Source: Achromobacter deleyi (lineage in GTDB: Bacteria; Pseudomonadota; Gammaproteobacteria; Burkholderiales; Burkholderiaceae_B). Taken from it: DNA of 64,000 bases. The notes beneath the pieces were generated by a model. That model searched no databases. It was not told the DNA's origin and saw only the letters and a list, made by a program, of their open reading frames with translations. This document shows positions 26,686-34,831 of the stretch, piece after piece. Location of the stretch: positions 5,394,001 to 5,458,000 of the forward strand of contig NZ_CP065997.1 in NCBI RefSeq assembly GCF_016127315.1. Reading direction: 5' to 3'. Every line of letters begins with the position of its first letter. Position 1 is the first letter of the stretch. The position numbers and the translations under genes are program-made.

Positions 26686-27573
26686 ATGACCCAATCCGAC
26701 AAAGCAGCGACGGGCGCGCGGCCCCACCCGGCCCCGCCCATGCCAGGCCAGCACCTGTCCAAGCCCGGCACGGAAGCCGAGATGGCGCTGCGCCCGCAGT
26801 ACCTGGCGCCTGATTATCGCGGCAGCGGCAAGCTGTCGGGAATGGCGGCGATTGTCACCGGCGGCGATTCCGGCATCGGCCGCGCGGTCAGCGTGCTGTT
26901 CGCGCGCGAGGGCGCCGACGTGGCGGTGGTCTATCTCAACGAACACGAGGACGCGCGCGAAACGCAGCGCGTGGTGGAGGCGGAAGGCAGGCGCTGCCTG
27001 CTGCTGCCCGGCGACGTGCGCGACCCGGCCTTCTGCGCCGAAGCCGTGGAAACGGCGGCGCGGACCTTCGGCCGGCTGGACGTGCTGGTGAACAACGCCG
27101 CCTACCAGCAGCACGACGAAGGACTGCGGGACATCAGCGACGAAAAGTGGGACAAGACCCTGCGCACCAACCTCTACGGCTATTTCTACATGGCGCGCGC
27201 CGCGTTGGCGCATCTGCGGGCAGGGGCCGCCATCATCAACACCGGCTCGGTGACCGGCCTGCGCGGCAGCGGCGGACTGCTCGACTACGCCTCCAGCAAG
27301 GGGGCCATCCACGCCTTCACCCGCTCGCTGGCAGCCAATCTCGCGCCTCAGGGCATCCGCGTCAATGCCGTGGCGCCGGGACCGGTCTGGACCCCGCTGA
27401 ACCCGGCCGACCGCGACGCCGAAGCCATCAAATCCTTCGGCAAGAACACCGATCTTGGCCGGCCGGCCCAGCCCGAGGAAATCTCGCCCGCCTATGTCTT
27501 CCTGGCCGCGCCTGCCTGTGCCAGCTACATCACGGGCATCGTGTTGCCGATCACGGGCAGCGCGGGGGACTGA
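26686..27573 (+). CDS. Short-chain dehydrogenase/reductase (YghA/YhdF-like)
   Basis: 295 residues. A ~45-residue N-terminal extension (PMPGQHLSKPGTEAEMALRPQYLAPDYRGSGKLSG) is typical of the YghA/GsiB-associated stress SDRs. The Rossmann motif is TGGDSGIGRA, NNAAYQ follows, and the catalytic Ser-Tyr-Lys is seen in NTGSVTG and DYASSKGA. The C terminus ITGIVLPITGSAGD is typical. It is an NAD(P)-dependent oxidoreductase of unknown substrate. GAGGGAGA precedes the ATG and a sigma-54 promoter lies 51 bp upstream. Confidence 0.88.
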   Translation: MTQSDKAATGARPHPAPPMPGQHLSKPGTEAEMALRPQYLAPDYRGSGKLSGMAAIVTGGDSGIGRAVSVLFAREGADVAVVYLNEHEDARETQRVVEAEGRRCLLLPGDVRDPAFCAEAVETAARTFGRLDVLVNNAAYQQHDEGLRDISDEKWDKTLRTNLYGYFYMARAALAHLRAGAAIINTGSVTGLRGSGGLLDYASSKGAIHAFTRSLAANLAPQGIRVNAVAPGPVWTPLNPADRDAEAIKSFGKNTDLGRPAQPEEISPAYVFLAAPACASYITGIVLPITGSAGD

Positions 27574-27601
27574 ATCCGGCCAGGCCTTGATTCCCCGCCC
27601 G

Positions 27602-28222
27602 CTATTTCGCTGGCGCCACCGAGGCCGGCGCCGCTCGTTCGGCGGGCGACACCGGCGGCGGCTCGCCGCGCGTGGCGGGCGGCATCCTCTCGGGATTGGC
27701 GGCGGGATCGCGCTTGAGCGCGCGCGCCAGCGCCAGGTGATCGGCCAGCGCCGACTGGTGGCGCGCGGCGAACTCCCGGACCTGGGCATCGCCGCCCTGG
27801 CTTGCCGCCGCGCGGTACAGCGACTCGGCCTTCTCGTGGGCTTGCAACGCCACCTGCTCGACGTACAGCGTATCGAATGCCGGGCCGGTCTTGCCCGCCA
27901 GCGCGTCCAATGTGCGTTGGTCCGCCGGCTCCGCCTTGTCCGGCAAGGGCACCCGCCTGGCCTGCGCCAGTTGCCGCAGGTCACGATCCAGGTCCTGGTA
28001 GCGTGCCTGCATCTTGCCGGCGAAAGTGCGCACCTCGGTGCTGGCGGCGCGTTCGCCGGCCAGCCTGGCCGCCTGGACCTGGAACGCATCGGCCGCCGCG
28101 GCCGCCTGCAGGAAATGGCTGTCGGCGGGCGGCAACGCCTGCGCGCGCGCCGCCAGCGGCGCGGTCAACAGCGCAAACAGGCAGGCCGCAAGCAGGCCCC
28201 GCCACATCATCTCGTTGTTCAT
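27602..28222 (-). CDS. DUF4142 periplasmic protein
   Basis: 206 residues with a signal peptide (MNNEMMWRGLLAACLFALLTAPLAARAQA) and the DUF4142 helical-bundle pattern (ADSHFLQAAAAADAFQVQAARLA, VRTFAGKMQARYQDLDRDLRQLA, YVEQVALQAHEKAESLYRAAA). The C-terminal tail is Pro/Ala-rich. AAGGAGA lies before the ATG. It begins 29 bp after the end of the general-stress-like gene on the same strand and is probably cotranscribed with it from the sigma-54 promoter at 28878. Role unknown; family members occur in stress regulons. Confidence 0.85.
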   Translation of the reverse strand: MNNEMMWRGLLAACLFALLTAPLAARAQALPPADSHFLQAAAAADAFQVQAARLAGERAASTEVRTFAGKMQARYQDLDRDLRQLAQARRVPLPDKAEPADQRTLDALAGKTGPAFDTLYVEQVALQAHEKAESLYRAAASQGGDAQVREFAARHQSALADHLALARALKRDPAANPERMPPATRGEPPPVSPAERAAPASVAPAK

Positions 28223-28251
28223 GACCGTCTCCTTGCCCGCCCGCGGGCGGA

Positions 28252-28839
28252 TCATTGCGGCGCCGACGGCGCCTCCACATGCCGTGGCGGCTTGAGCGGA
28301 TCGAAGTCCTCCCATTTGCCATCCAGCCAGCGGCCCTGCGCCCGCTCGATATCATGCCCGCCGGCATCACGCAGGACGCCTCGCGCCGCCGACTCGCGCT
28401 CCGGCGTGACCGGCAGCGCCAGCATCACGCCGGCCTGCCGCAAGGGAGGATGCTCCGGTGAAGCGGCCGCCGCCGAGGGCCGGCGCCGACGCCTGCCCGC
28501 CATCCACAACGCCCCGCCCAGGGCGCCCACATACGCGCCGGCGCCGGCGGCCGCGGCCACCACCAGGATGGCCGCGCCCGCCCACAGCGCCACCAACCCG
28601 CCCGCCAGCGCGAACGCCAACCCCACCAGCGCGGCGCCCGCCAGGGCGCCGAGGTGGGCGCCGCGCGCATCCGGGTCCGCCACACGGTCGCCGCCCAGGG
28701 GATAGCGCGCATGCTCGCCGGCCGTGTTGATGTAGAACGTATGGATATCGCCCTCATCGAATCCCTCCAGCCGCAGGCGTTGCGCGGCCTCGCGGGCTTC
28801 GTCGAAGGTCTGGAAGCGTGCGGCGACAATCAAGGACAT
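28252..28839 (-). CDS. General stress protein-like protein with Gly/Ala-rich membrane region
   Basis: 195 residues. Residues 1-50 (MSLIVAARFQTFDEAREAAQRL and EGDIHTFYINTAGEHA) resemble the N-terminal domain of general stress protein 17M/YflT. A glycine- and alanine-rich hydrophobic centre (LGALAGAALVGLAFALAGGLVALWAGAAILVVAAAAGAGAYVG) may form a glycine-zipper membrane hairpin, followed by a basic RRRRR segment and a soluble tail. GGGAG precedes the ATG. It is the first gene of a two-gene operon with DUF4142. Confidence 0.7.
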   Translation of the reverse strand: MSLIVAARFQTFDEAREAAQRLRLEGFDEGDIHTFYINTAGEHARYPLGGDRVADPDARGAHLGALAGAALVGLAFALAGGLVALWAGAAILVVAAAAGAGAYVGALGGALWMAGRRRRRPSAAAASPEHPPLRQAGVMLALPVTPERESAARGVLRDAGGHDIERAQGRWLDGKWEDFDPLKPPRHVEAPSAPQ

Positions 28840-28877
28840 GGCGATCTCCCGGGCGTGGATGGCATCGAAAGCCTGGC

Positions 28878-28893
28878 AGCAACTGCCATGCCT
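28878..28893 (-). promoter_or_regulatory. Sigma-54 promoter of the stress protein/DUF4142 operon
   Basis: Read on the minus strand: AGGCATGGCAGTTGCT, exact GG-N10-GC spacing. It lies 39 bp before the start codon; its -24 end faces that of the opposite promoter at 28907 with 13 bp between them. Confidence 0.8.
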
Positions 28894-28906
28894 GCCACCG
28901 CGGCCC

Positions 28907-28922
28907 GGGCACGCGGCTTGCT
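28907..28922 (+). promoter_or_regulatory. Sigma-54 promoter of the DUF378 gene
   Basis: GGGCACGCGGCTTGCT, exact GG-N10-GC spacing, 108 bp before the DUF378 start codon and back to back with the promoter at 28878-28893. Confidence 0.8.
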
Positions 28923-29030
28923 GGGATGGATCCAAACCAGACGATCGCGGGAATCCCTCCCAAAAACCGGCCGGCTTTTGCACTGCGCGACACCACGGCC
29001 CGGCGCCCTGCCGCCGGCACAGGAGCGGAT

Positions 29031-29315
29031 ATGCATGCCTTGAGCGACAACGACGAAGCGCCCGTTTCCTTGGAGATCGACAACATGGCGCCTGGGACCG
29101 ACAGCCCCCGTGGGCTGGGATCGCTGGACTGGATCGCCCTCATCGCCCTGGTGGCCGGCGGCTTGAATACCGGCCTGATCGCTGCGGTCAACCTGGATCT
29201 GTTCGCCCGGGTGCTGCCCTGGGCCATGGCGGCCCGCGTGGCCTACGGCCTGGTCGGGCTGGCGGCGCTGCACTGCGTGGTGCTGCTGTTCCGCCTCGGC
29301 GCCGAGGCGGATTGA
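29031..29315 (+). CDS. DUF378 small membrane protein
   Basis: 94 residues. After a ~30-residue acidic N terminus, the family core LDWIALIALVAGGLNTGLIAAVNLDLFARVL and RVAYGLVGLAALHCVVLLF forms two membrane helices. AGGAG precedes the ATG by 5 nt. DUF378 proteins are of unknown function. It is expressed from its own sigma-54 promoter and converges on the next gene. Confidence 0.85.
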   Translation: MHALSDNDEAPVSLEIDNMAPGTDSPRGLGSLDWIALIALVAGGLNTGLIAAVNLDLFARVLPWAMAARVAYGLVGLAALHCVVLLFRLGAEAD

Positions 29316-29322
29316 GCGCGCG

Positions 29323-29613
29323 TCAGCGCCCGCCTCCCGGCTCGCGCGTGCCGGGATAGCGCCCGCCCTCCTCATATTCGGGACCTTGCGGATGCGGCTG
29401 TTCATCCGCCCCGCGCCGCGGTGTCGGCGCCTGGGCGCGGTCGGGCCGGTCGGCGCCGAATTGGCCACTGCGTTGCGCCGCCTCGGCATCGCTCTGCGCG
29501 GCGTTTGCCTCGCCCTTCTTGTTGGCCTTGCCCTCGTCCTTGGCGCCGGCGCCCTCGGCCGGCCGCGGCCGCCGTGGGCCGGCATTGCGCGGGGTGCTGT
29601 CGTTGCTGTTCAT
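29323..29613 (-). CDS. Small disordered hydrophilic protein
   Basis: 96 residues starting MNSNDSTPRNAGPRRPRPAE, rich in Gly, Pro, Arg, Glu and Gln and without hydrophobic segments. AGGAG lies 7 nt before the ATG. A consensus sigma-54 promoter lies 35 bp upstream. The composition resembles bacterial hydrophilin-like stress proteins; the function is not recognised. Confidence 0.7.
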   Translation of the reverse strand: MNSNDSTPRNAGPRRPRPAEGAGAKDEGKANKKGEANAAQSDAEAAQRSGQFGADRPDRAQAPTPRRGADEQPHPQGPEYEEGGRYPGTREPGGGR

Positions 29614-29647
29614 GGCGGTTCTCCTGAAGCGATGACACAGGATGGCG

Positions 29648-29663
29648 AGCAAGCGGCATGCCC
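29648..29663 (-). promoter_or_regulatory. Sigma-54 promoter of the hydrophilic protein gene
   Basis: Read on the minus strand: GGGCATGCCGCTTGCT, exact GG-N10-GC spacing, 35 bp before the start codon. The opposite promoter begins only 9 bp away. Confidence 0.85.
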
Positions 29664-29672
29664 GGCGAAGAT

Positions 29673-29688
29673 GGGCACGCCAATTGCT
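29673..29688 (+). promoter_or_regulatory. Sigma-54 promoter of the exported Lys/Ala-rich protein
   Basis: GGGCACGCCAATTGCT, exact GG-N10-GC spacing, 51 bp before the start codon, back to back with the promoter at 29648-29663. Confidence 0.85.
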
Positions 29689-29739
29689 CACCGCTGACGG
29701 GCGGCCATCCCCGGCCACCCTCACGCCAAGGAGTCATCC

Positions 29740-30123
29740 ATGAATCTGTCCAAGATCCGCCTGTCCATGACGCTCGTTCCGGCCGCGGCCCTGTGCCTGT
29801 CGGCCCTGGCCTTGCCCGCGTCCGCGCAGACCACGCCGGTGCGCAGCAGCGAACAGATCGACAATCAATACAAGATGGACAAGAAGCAGTGCGACGCCAT
29901 GAAGGGCAACCAGAAAGACGTCTGCCAGCAGCAGGCCGAAGCCACCCGCGACAAGGCCAAGGCCGACGCCAAGGCCGGCAAGGAAAAGGCCGAGGCCAAC
30001 CATGACGCGGCCAAGGTGCGCAACGATGCCGACTACAAGGTGGGCAAGGAAAAATGCGATGCCATGTCCGGCAACGCCAAGGATGCGTGCATGGCCGACC
30101 TGAAGACGCGCTACGGCAAGTAA
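29740..30123 (+). CDS. Exported Lys/Ala-rich helical protein with four Cys
   Basis: 127 residues. A signal peptide (MTLVPAAALCLSALALPASA) is followed by a charged, probably helical, mature part with a repeated motif: KKQCDAMKGNQKDVC and KEKCDAMSGNAKDAC, which could form two disulfide-linked turns in the periplasm. The central part (RDKAKADAKAGKEKAEA) is TolA-like in composition. AAGGAG lies before the ATG. It converges on the response regulator gene. Function not recognised. Confidence 0.7.
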   Translation: MNLSKIRLSMTLVPAAALCLSALALPASAQTTPVRSSEQIDNQYKMDKKQCDAMKGNQKDVCQQQAEATRDKAKADAKAGKEKAEANHDAAKVRNDADYKVGKEKCDAMSGNAKDACMADLKTRYGK

Positions 30124-30139
30124 GCGGGGGAGGCGGACG

Positions 30140-31507
30140 TCAATGCGAATTTCCCGGCTGCTCTCCCGGCAGCGCATAGCCGGCCGCCGCATATTCCTCG
30201 AGCCGGTTGTACAAGGTCTTGGGGCTGATGCCGAGCACGGCTGCCGCCTGTTTCTTCACCCCCTTGCAACGCTCCAGCGTTGCAAGGATCAGGCGGCGGT
30301 CGGCTTCGGCCAGCGTCTCGCCCACCGGCACGCTGACCTGTCCGCCACGGACATCGCCGCCCGGCGACACTTGCGGCGTCAGCATGTCCGCGTCCAGTTG
30401 GTCGCCTTCGGCCATGATGAAGGCGCGACGCACGAAATTCTTCAGCTCGCGCACGTTGCCCGGCCATTCATACTGCGCCAGCGCCGCGGCCGCCCGCGGC
30501 GAGAACGTCTTGGCCCGGCCGCTCTCTTCGTTCTGCGCCTGCAGGAAGCGGTCGGCCAGGAACAGGATGTCGTCGCCCCGCTCGCGCAGCGCGGGCAGCT
30601 CCAGCGGAAAGACATTCAAGCGGTAATACAGGTCCTCCCGCAGCTTGCCTTCCTGCACCGCCTGCTCGGGATTGCGGTTGGTGGCGGCAACGATGCGGAT
30701 ATCGCAGGCGATTTCGCGATGGGTGCCGACCCGCATGAACTGCCCCGTCTCGAGCACCCGCAGCAGCTTGACCTGCAGGTCGAGCGGCATCTCGGTCACT
30801 TCATCCAGGAACAGCGTGCCGCCGTCGGCCCGCTCGAAATAACCCTTGTGCTGGCGATCGGCGCCAGTGAAGCTGCCGCGTTCATGGCCGAACATCTCGC
30901 TCTCGATGAGGTTCGGCGAGATGGCCCCGCAATTGACCGCGACGAAGGGGCGCTGGCGGCGGGCGCTCAGCTCGTGCACCGCGTGCGCGGCCAACTCCTT
31001 GCCGGTGCCGCTCTCTCCGACCAGCAATACCGTCACATCCGTGGGCGCGACCCGGCCGATCTGGCGATACAGTTCACGCATCGGCGCCGACGCGCCATAC
31101 AGCTTGCCGAAACGTCCCGGTTCCTCGAACGGCGTGCCCGGCAGTTCGCCGCCGGCATTCGCCATGATGCGCATCAGGATGCCGTTCAGGCGCTCCATGC
31201 AGATCGGCTTGACCAGGTAGTCGGTGGCGCCCAGGCGCAAGGCCTGGACCGCATTGTCGACCGTGCCGTGGCCGGTCATCACCACGACCTCGGCGCTGGC
31301 CGTGGCCACATTCTTGAAGATATCCATGCCGCTGCCGCCAGGCAGGCGCACATCCGTCAATACCAGATCGGGCACCTGGCGCTCGAGCTGGATCAACGCG
31401 TCCTTCACGCTGGCGGCCAGCGCTACCGTGAAGCCGTTGTCCCGGCCAAGTTCGGCCAGGGTTTCGCGGATGGCATCGTCATCGTCGACGATCAGCAAGT
31501 GGGGCAT
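30140..31507 (-). CDS. Sigma-54-dependent response regulator (NtrC family)
   Basis: 455 residues. The receiver domain ([12 protein letters not shown], phosphoacceptor Asp52 in LTDVRLPGG, Lys in YLVKP) is followed by an AAA+ domain (Walker A GESGTGKE, sigma-54 contact loop GSFTGA, Walker [11 protein letters not shown], sensor region [21 protein letters not shown]) and a Fis-type HTH ([22 protein letters not shown]). The contact loop reads GSFTGA where GAFTGA is usual. GAGGAGA precedes the ATG. It is the natural candidate to drive the surrounding sigma-54 promoters. No kinase gene is directly adjacent. Confidence 0.93.
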   Translation of the reverse strand: MPHLLIVDDDDAIRETLAELGRDNGFTVALAASVKDALIQLERQVPDLVLTDVRLPGGSGMDIFKNVATASAEVVVMTGHGTVDNAVQALRLGATDYLVKPICMERLNGILMRIMANAGGELPGTPFEEPGRFGKLYGASAPMRELYRQIGRVAPTDVTVLLVGESGTGKELAAHAVHELSARRQRPFVAVNCGAISPNLIESEMFGHERGSFTGADRQHKGYFERADGGTLFLDEVTEMPLDLQVKLLRVLETGQFMRVGTHREIACDIRIVAATNRNPEQAVQEGKLREDLYYRLNVFPLELPALRERGDDILFLADRFLQAQNEESGRAKTFSPRAAAALAQYEWPGNVRELKNFVRRAFIMAEGDQLDADMLTPQVSPGGDVRGGQVSVPVGETLAEADRRLILATLERCKGVKKQAAAVLGISPKTLYNRLEEYAAAGYALPGEQPGNSH

Positions 31508-31680
31508 GGCATCTCCTCGAGCCTGGGCGCGGGCGTTGGCGCCTGCGCTGGCGGACCACTTCCGAGCATAGCTAAGTCGCAGCGGCTTGAAGCAACCATT
31601 CGTCAGAATCCACCAACATTTTCGATTACTTGCAACTGGTCGCATCCCCACACCGGGTCAACCTCTACCATGGCACCACG

Positions 31681-32628
31681 ATGAATGTCTCCAGCCTGTC
31701 CCCCGTCATGCAGAAGCTCGCCACCCAGGTGCGGCTGGCTGCCGAAACCGATGCCAGCGTCTTCATCGTGGGCGAAAGCGGCGCGGGCAAGGAAGTGGTG
31801 GCGCAGGCGATCCACGCGGCCAGCGCGCGCCGCGACCAGCCTTTTGTCGCGGTCAATTGCGGCGCCATCAGCGGGTCGCTGGCGCACGCGGAATTATTCG
31901 GTCACGAAAAAGGCAGCTTCACCGGCGCGGTCTCGCAGAATGCCGGCTACTTCGAATCGGCCAGCGGCGGCACCCTGTTCCTGGACGAAGTGACCGAAAT
32001 GCCGGTCGACATGCAAGTGCATTTCCTGCGCGTACTGGAAACCGGCACCTATCAACGGGTGGGCGGCTCCGACCTGCTGCGCGCCAATGCCCGCATCCTC
32101 TGCGCCAGCAACCGCGACCCGGCGGCGTCCGTGGCCGACGGCCGGCTGCGGCAGGATTTCCTGCACCGCTTGCTGGTGATTCCGCTGCGAGTGCCGCCGC
32201 TGCGCGAACGCGAGGGTGACGCGGTGATCCTGGCGCGTGAATTCCTGGCGGAACTGAATGCACGGCACAACACCCGCAAGGCGTTCGCGCCGCGCATGCT
32301 GCAGGCGGTCGCCCGCCACGACTGGCCAGGCAATGTTCGCGAACTGCGAAACGCGGTGCAACGCGCGTACATCCTGGGCGACGAGCAACTGGACATCGAC
32401 CTGCCCCGACCGCGCGTCGCCCCGCATGCCGAGTTCAAGGATGGCGCCCTGAACGTGCCGGTCGGCACCGAACTGGGCAACGCCCAACGCGACTTCATTC
32501 TCGCCACGCTGGCGCACCATGGCGGCGACAAGCGCCTCACGGCCGAGACCCTGGGCGTCAGCCTGAAGACCCTCTACAACCGCCTCGACGTCTACGAAAA
32601 AGACGCCGGCGGTCCGACCGCCGCCTGA
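31681..32628 (+). CDS. Receiver-less sigma-54 activator (PspF-like architecture)
   Basis: 315 residues: an AAA+ domain ([48 protein letters not shown]) and a Fis-type HTH (RLTAETLGVSLKTLYNRLDVY), with no sensory domain. It would act constitutively unless held by a partner protein, as PspF is by PspA. Its HTH is very similar to that of the divergent response regulator, so both may bind the same enhancers. The ATG at 31681 is preferred; a TTG 51 bp upstream is also possible and neither has a good ribosome site. Confidence 0.88.
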   Translation: MNVSSLSPVMQKLATQVRLAAETDASVFIVGESGAGKEVVAQAIHAASARRDQPFVAVNCGAISGSLAHAELFGHEKGSFTGAVSQNAGYFESASGGTLFLDEVTEMPVDMQVHFLRVLETGTYQRVGGSDLLRANARILCASNRDPAASVADGRLRQDFLHRLLVIPLRVPPLREREGDAVILAREFLAELNARHNTRKAFAPRMLQAVARHDWPGNVRELRNAVQRAYILGDEQLDIDLPRPRVAPHAEFKDGALNVPVGTELGNAQRDFILATLAHHGGDKRLTAETLGVSLKTLYNRLDVYEKDAGGPTAA

Positions 32629-32739
32629 CCCCGCTGGATGGCCGGCGGTTCGAGCCGCCCAGGCAATATTTACCGTCCCCTTGTAATCCTGGTCGATGCC
32701 ACGGCATCTGCGCGGTCGCCCGTCGCCCGCTCGGCGGGT

Positions 32740-32755
32740 TGGCACGATCTTTGCG
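32740..32755 (+). promoter_or_regulatory. Sigma-54 promoter of rpoN
   Basis: TGGCACGATCTTTGCG, preceded by T: it matches YTGGCACGRNNNTTGCW at every position but the last. It lies 51 bp before the rpoN start, so this sigma factor gene is probably transcribed by sigma-54 itself. Confidence 0.88.
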
Positions 32756-32806
32756 TGATCTAAAGGATATGCCGCCGCTCCGGCGGCAACCTGGCGGGAG
32801 AATTCC

Positions 32807-34252
32807 TTGGGACACCCGATGCAAGAATTGCGCCTGCGCCAACAGATGACCCTGGCGCCCCGGCTGCAGCAGTCCGTCAAGCTGCTGCAGATGTCGGCGC
32901 TCGAATTCACAACCGCGGTCGAGTTGGCGCTGGCAAGCAATCCTTTCCTCGAGGAAGCCGACGAGCAGGCGGCGGGTCCGGCCGAGGCCGTGGAGTCCAC
33001 TGCGCCGGTTGGGGCCCCATCCGACTCCGGCCAGACGGCATCCGACACCGCCAGCGAGCAGCCGGCCGAGCCGCCCGCCACGCCGGAATATGCCGGCGAC
33101 TATCCCACGGCCCCGCGCGGCGACGGCGAAGACCACGACCTCGGCCAATGGGCCAGCGCGCCGGTCTCGATGCGCGAAAAGCTCTCGCTGGAACTGGGCA
33201 ACTACCGGCTCGAACCGCGTGACAGATTGCTGGCCGAATTCATCATCGACTCGCTGGACGAAGACGGCTACCTGCGCACCCCGCCGGCCGACCTGTGCGG
33301 CAGCCTCAGCCCCGACTTCTCGCCCCCGCCCGAGGAACAGGAGTGGCTGACCGCGCTGCGCCTGGTGCAGCAACTGGACGCGCCGGGGCTGGGCGCGCGC
33401 GACCTGCAGGAATGCCTGGCGCTGCAATTGGAGGCGGCGCTCGGCATCAATCCGCCGCTGCGCGCGCTGGCGCTGCGCATCGTGCGCGAGCAGATCGACC
33501 GGCTCGCCAAGAACGACGCCGCCAGCTTGCGGCGCGCCTTCAACTGCACCGACGACGACGTGCGCGACGCCTGCGCCCTGATCCGCAGCCTCGACCCCAA
33601 GCCTGGCCGGCGCTACGACGCCCAGGCGCCGGCCTACGTCGTGCCCGACGTGTTCGTCGACAAATGGCGTTCGCGCTGGCGCGTGGTGCCCAATCGAAGC
33701 GCCATGCCCCAGGCGCGGCTGCATCAGGTGTATGCCGACCTGTTCCGCCGCGCGCGCCTCGATGACCGCAGCCCGATGGCGCAGGAACTGCAGGAGGCGC
33801 GCTGGCTGGTGCGCAACGTGGAACAGCGCTACACCACCATCCAGCGCGTGGCCGAAGCCATCGTCAAGCGCCAGCAGACTTTCTTCGAGTATGGGGAAGT
33901 GGCGCTGCGTCCGCTGATGCTCAAGGAAGTCGCCGACGACCTGGACATGCACGAATCCACGGTCTCGCGCGCCACGACCAGCAAGTACATGGTCACGCCG
34001 CGCGGCGTATTCGAATTCCGCCATTTCTTTTCGCGCGAGCTGCCCACCGATTCCGGCGGCACCTGCTCGGCCGCCGCGGTGCGCGCGCTCATCAAGGAAT
34101 TGATCGAGGCCGAGGATCCGGCCATGCCGCTGTCGGACGTGGCCCTGGCCCAGCAACTGGCCACCAACGGCATTGTGCTGGCCCGCCGCACGGTCTCGAA
34201 ATACCGCGGCCAGCTGCGGTTGCCGCCGGCTGAATTGCGCCGCGAACATTGA
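32807..34252 (+). CDS. rpoN: RNA polymerase sigma-54 factor
   Basis: 481 residues. Region I (ELRLRQQMTLAPRLQQSVKLLQMSALEF) is followed by an acidic region II, the core-binding domain, and a C terminus with the HTH (LMLKEVADDLDMHESTVSRATTSKYMVTPRGVFEFRHFFS) and the RpoN box ARRTVSKYR. The TTG at 32807 is chosen because GGGAG lies 6 nt before it; the in-frame ATG at 32819 is too far from any ribosome site. The genes normally next to housekeeping rpoN (lptB upstream, hpf and ptsN downstream) are absent, so this may be a second, dedicated copy. Confidence 0.93.
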   Translation: MGHPMQELRLRQQMTLAPRLQQSVKLLQMSALEFTTAVELALASNPFLEEADEQAAGPAEAVESTAPVGAPSDSGQTASDTASEQPAEPPATPEYAGDYPTAPRGDGEDHDLGQWASAPVSMREKLSLELGNYRLEPRDRLLAEFIIDSLDEDGYLRTPPADLCGSLSPDFSPPPEEQEWLTALRLVQQLDAPGLGARDLQECLALQLEAALGINPPLRALALRIVREQIDRLAKNDAASLRRAFNCTDDDVRDACALIRSLDPKPGRRYDAQAPAYVVPDVFVDKWRSRWRVVPNRSAMPQARLHQVYADLFRRARLDDRSPMAQELQEARWLVRNVEQRYTTIQRVAEAIVKRQQTFFEYGEVALRPLMLKEVADDLDMHESTVSRATTSKYMVTPRGVFEFRHFFSRELPTDSGGTCSAAAVRALIKELIEAEDPAMPLSDVALAQQLATNGIVLARRTVSKYRGQLRLPPAELRREH

Positions 34253-34286
34253 AGCCCTGAGTTGAATCACTGACTCCCGCGAGGAC

Positions 34287-34313
34287 GGGCGCGACGCCCC
34301 GGGCGTCGCGCCC
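34287..34313. terminator. Bidirectional terminator between rpoN and the next gene
   Basis: GGGCGCGACGCCC and GGGCGTCGCGCCC are perfect 13-nt complements separated by one base; the working hairpin would be about 10-11 bp with a small loop. TCTCTC follows on the plus strand. It separates rpoN from a convergent gene. Confidence 0.65.
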
Positions 34314-34324
34314 TCTCTCACGTC

Positions 34325-34678
34325 TTACTTGCTGCCGCCCGTGTTGGGATATCCCGGCGCGGGCGTGGCGCCGGCGGCCGGCGTGCGCGGCACGTTGTCG
34401 TTGGCCTCCGGATGGCGCCGGGGCATCTCACCGCTGCGCTTGTCGTTCGGCGTCGACGCGTTCTTGTCCAGATTGGGCGGCGTGGACATCGTATTGGGCG
34501 CCGCATTGGGCGCGGGCGCGGCCTGGCCCGCAGGGACCGGCCGGTTCGGCGGCACCGCCGAGCCGTCGTTCGGCGCCGTGGAGGGCGTGGTCGGACTGGC
34601 GGATTGGGCCCAGGCGGCGCCGGCTCCGCCCAGGCTGGCGGCAACAACGATGGCATAGGTCATGGCACGAATCTTCAT
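34325..34678 (-). CDS. Exported Pro/Ala/Asn-rich protein
   Basis: 117 residues with a signal peptide (MTYAIVVAASLGGAGAAWAQ) and a mature part rich in Pro, Ala, Asn, Thr (SPTTPSTAPNDGSAVPP, PNAAPNTMSTPPNLDKNA), probably disordered in the periplasm. AAAAGGAG precedes the ATG and a sigma-54 promoter lies 37 bp upstream. Not recognised as a known family. Confidence 0.7.
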   Translation of the reverse strand: MKIRAMTYAIVVAASLGGAGAAWAQSASPTTPSTAPNDGSAVPPNRPVPAGQAAPAPNAAPNTMSTPPNLDKNASTPNDKRSGEMPRRHPEANDNVPRTPAAGATPAPGYPNTGGSK

Positions 34679-34714
34679 GGGATCACTCCTTTTTTCAGGT
34701 TGCCTGTCCCATCC

Positions 34715-34730
34715 AGCAATTCGTATGCCC
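34715..34730 (-). promoter_or_regulatory. Sigma-54 promoter of the exported Pro-rich protein
   Basis: Read on the minus strand: GGGCATACGAATTGCT, exact GG-N10-GC spacing, TTGCT at -12, 37 bp before the start codon. Confidence 0.8.
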
Positions 34731-34831
34731 AATGCCGGCTGCCGCGCAGCACGCCGGCGCCACGGACGCGCCCGACCGGCACTTTTTACCGCCCGGTGCA
34801 AAGCCGTCACTCACCCGTCACGCGTTCCCGC

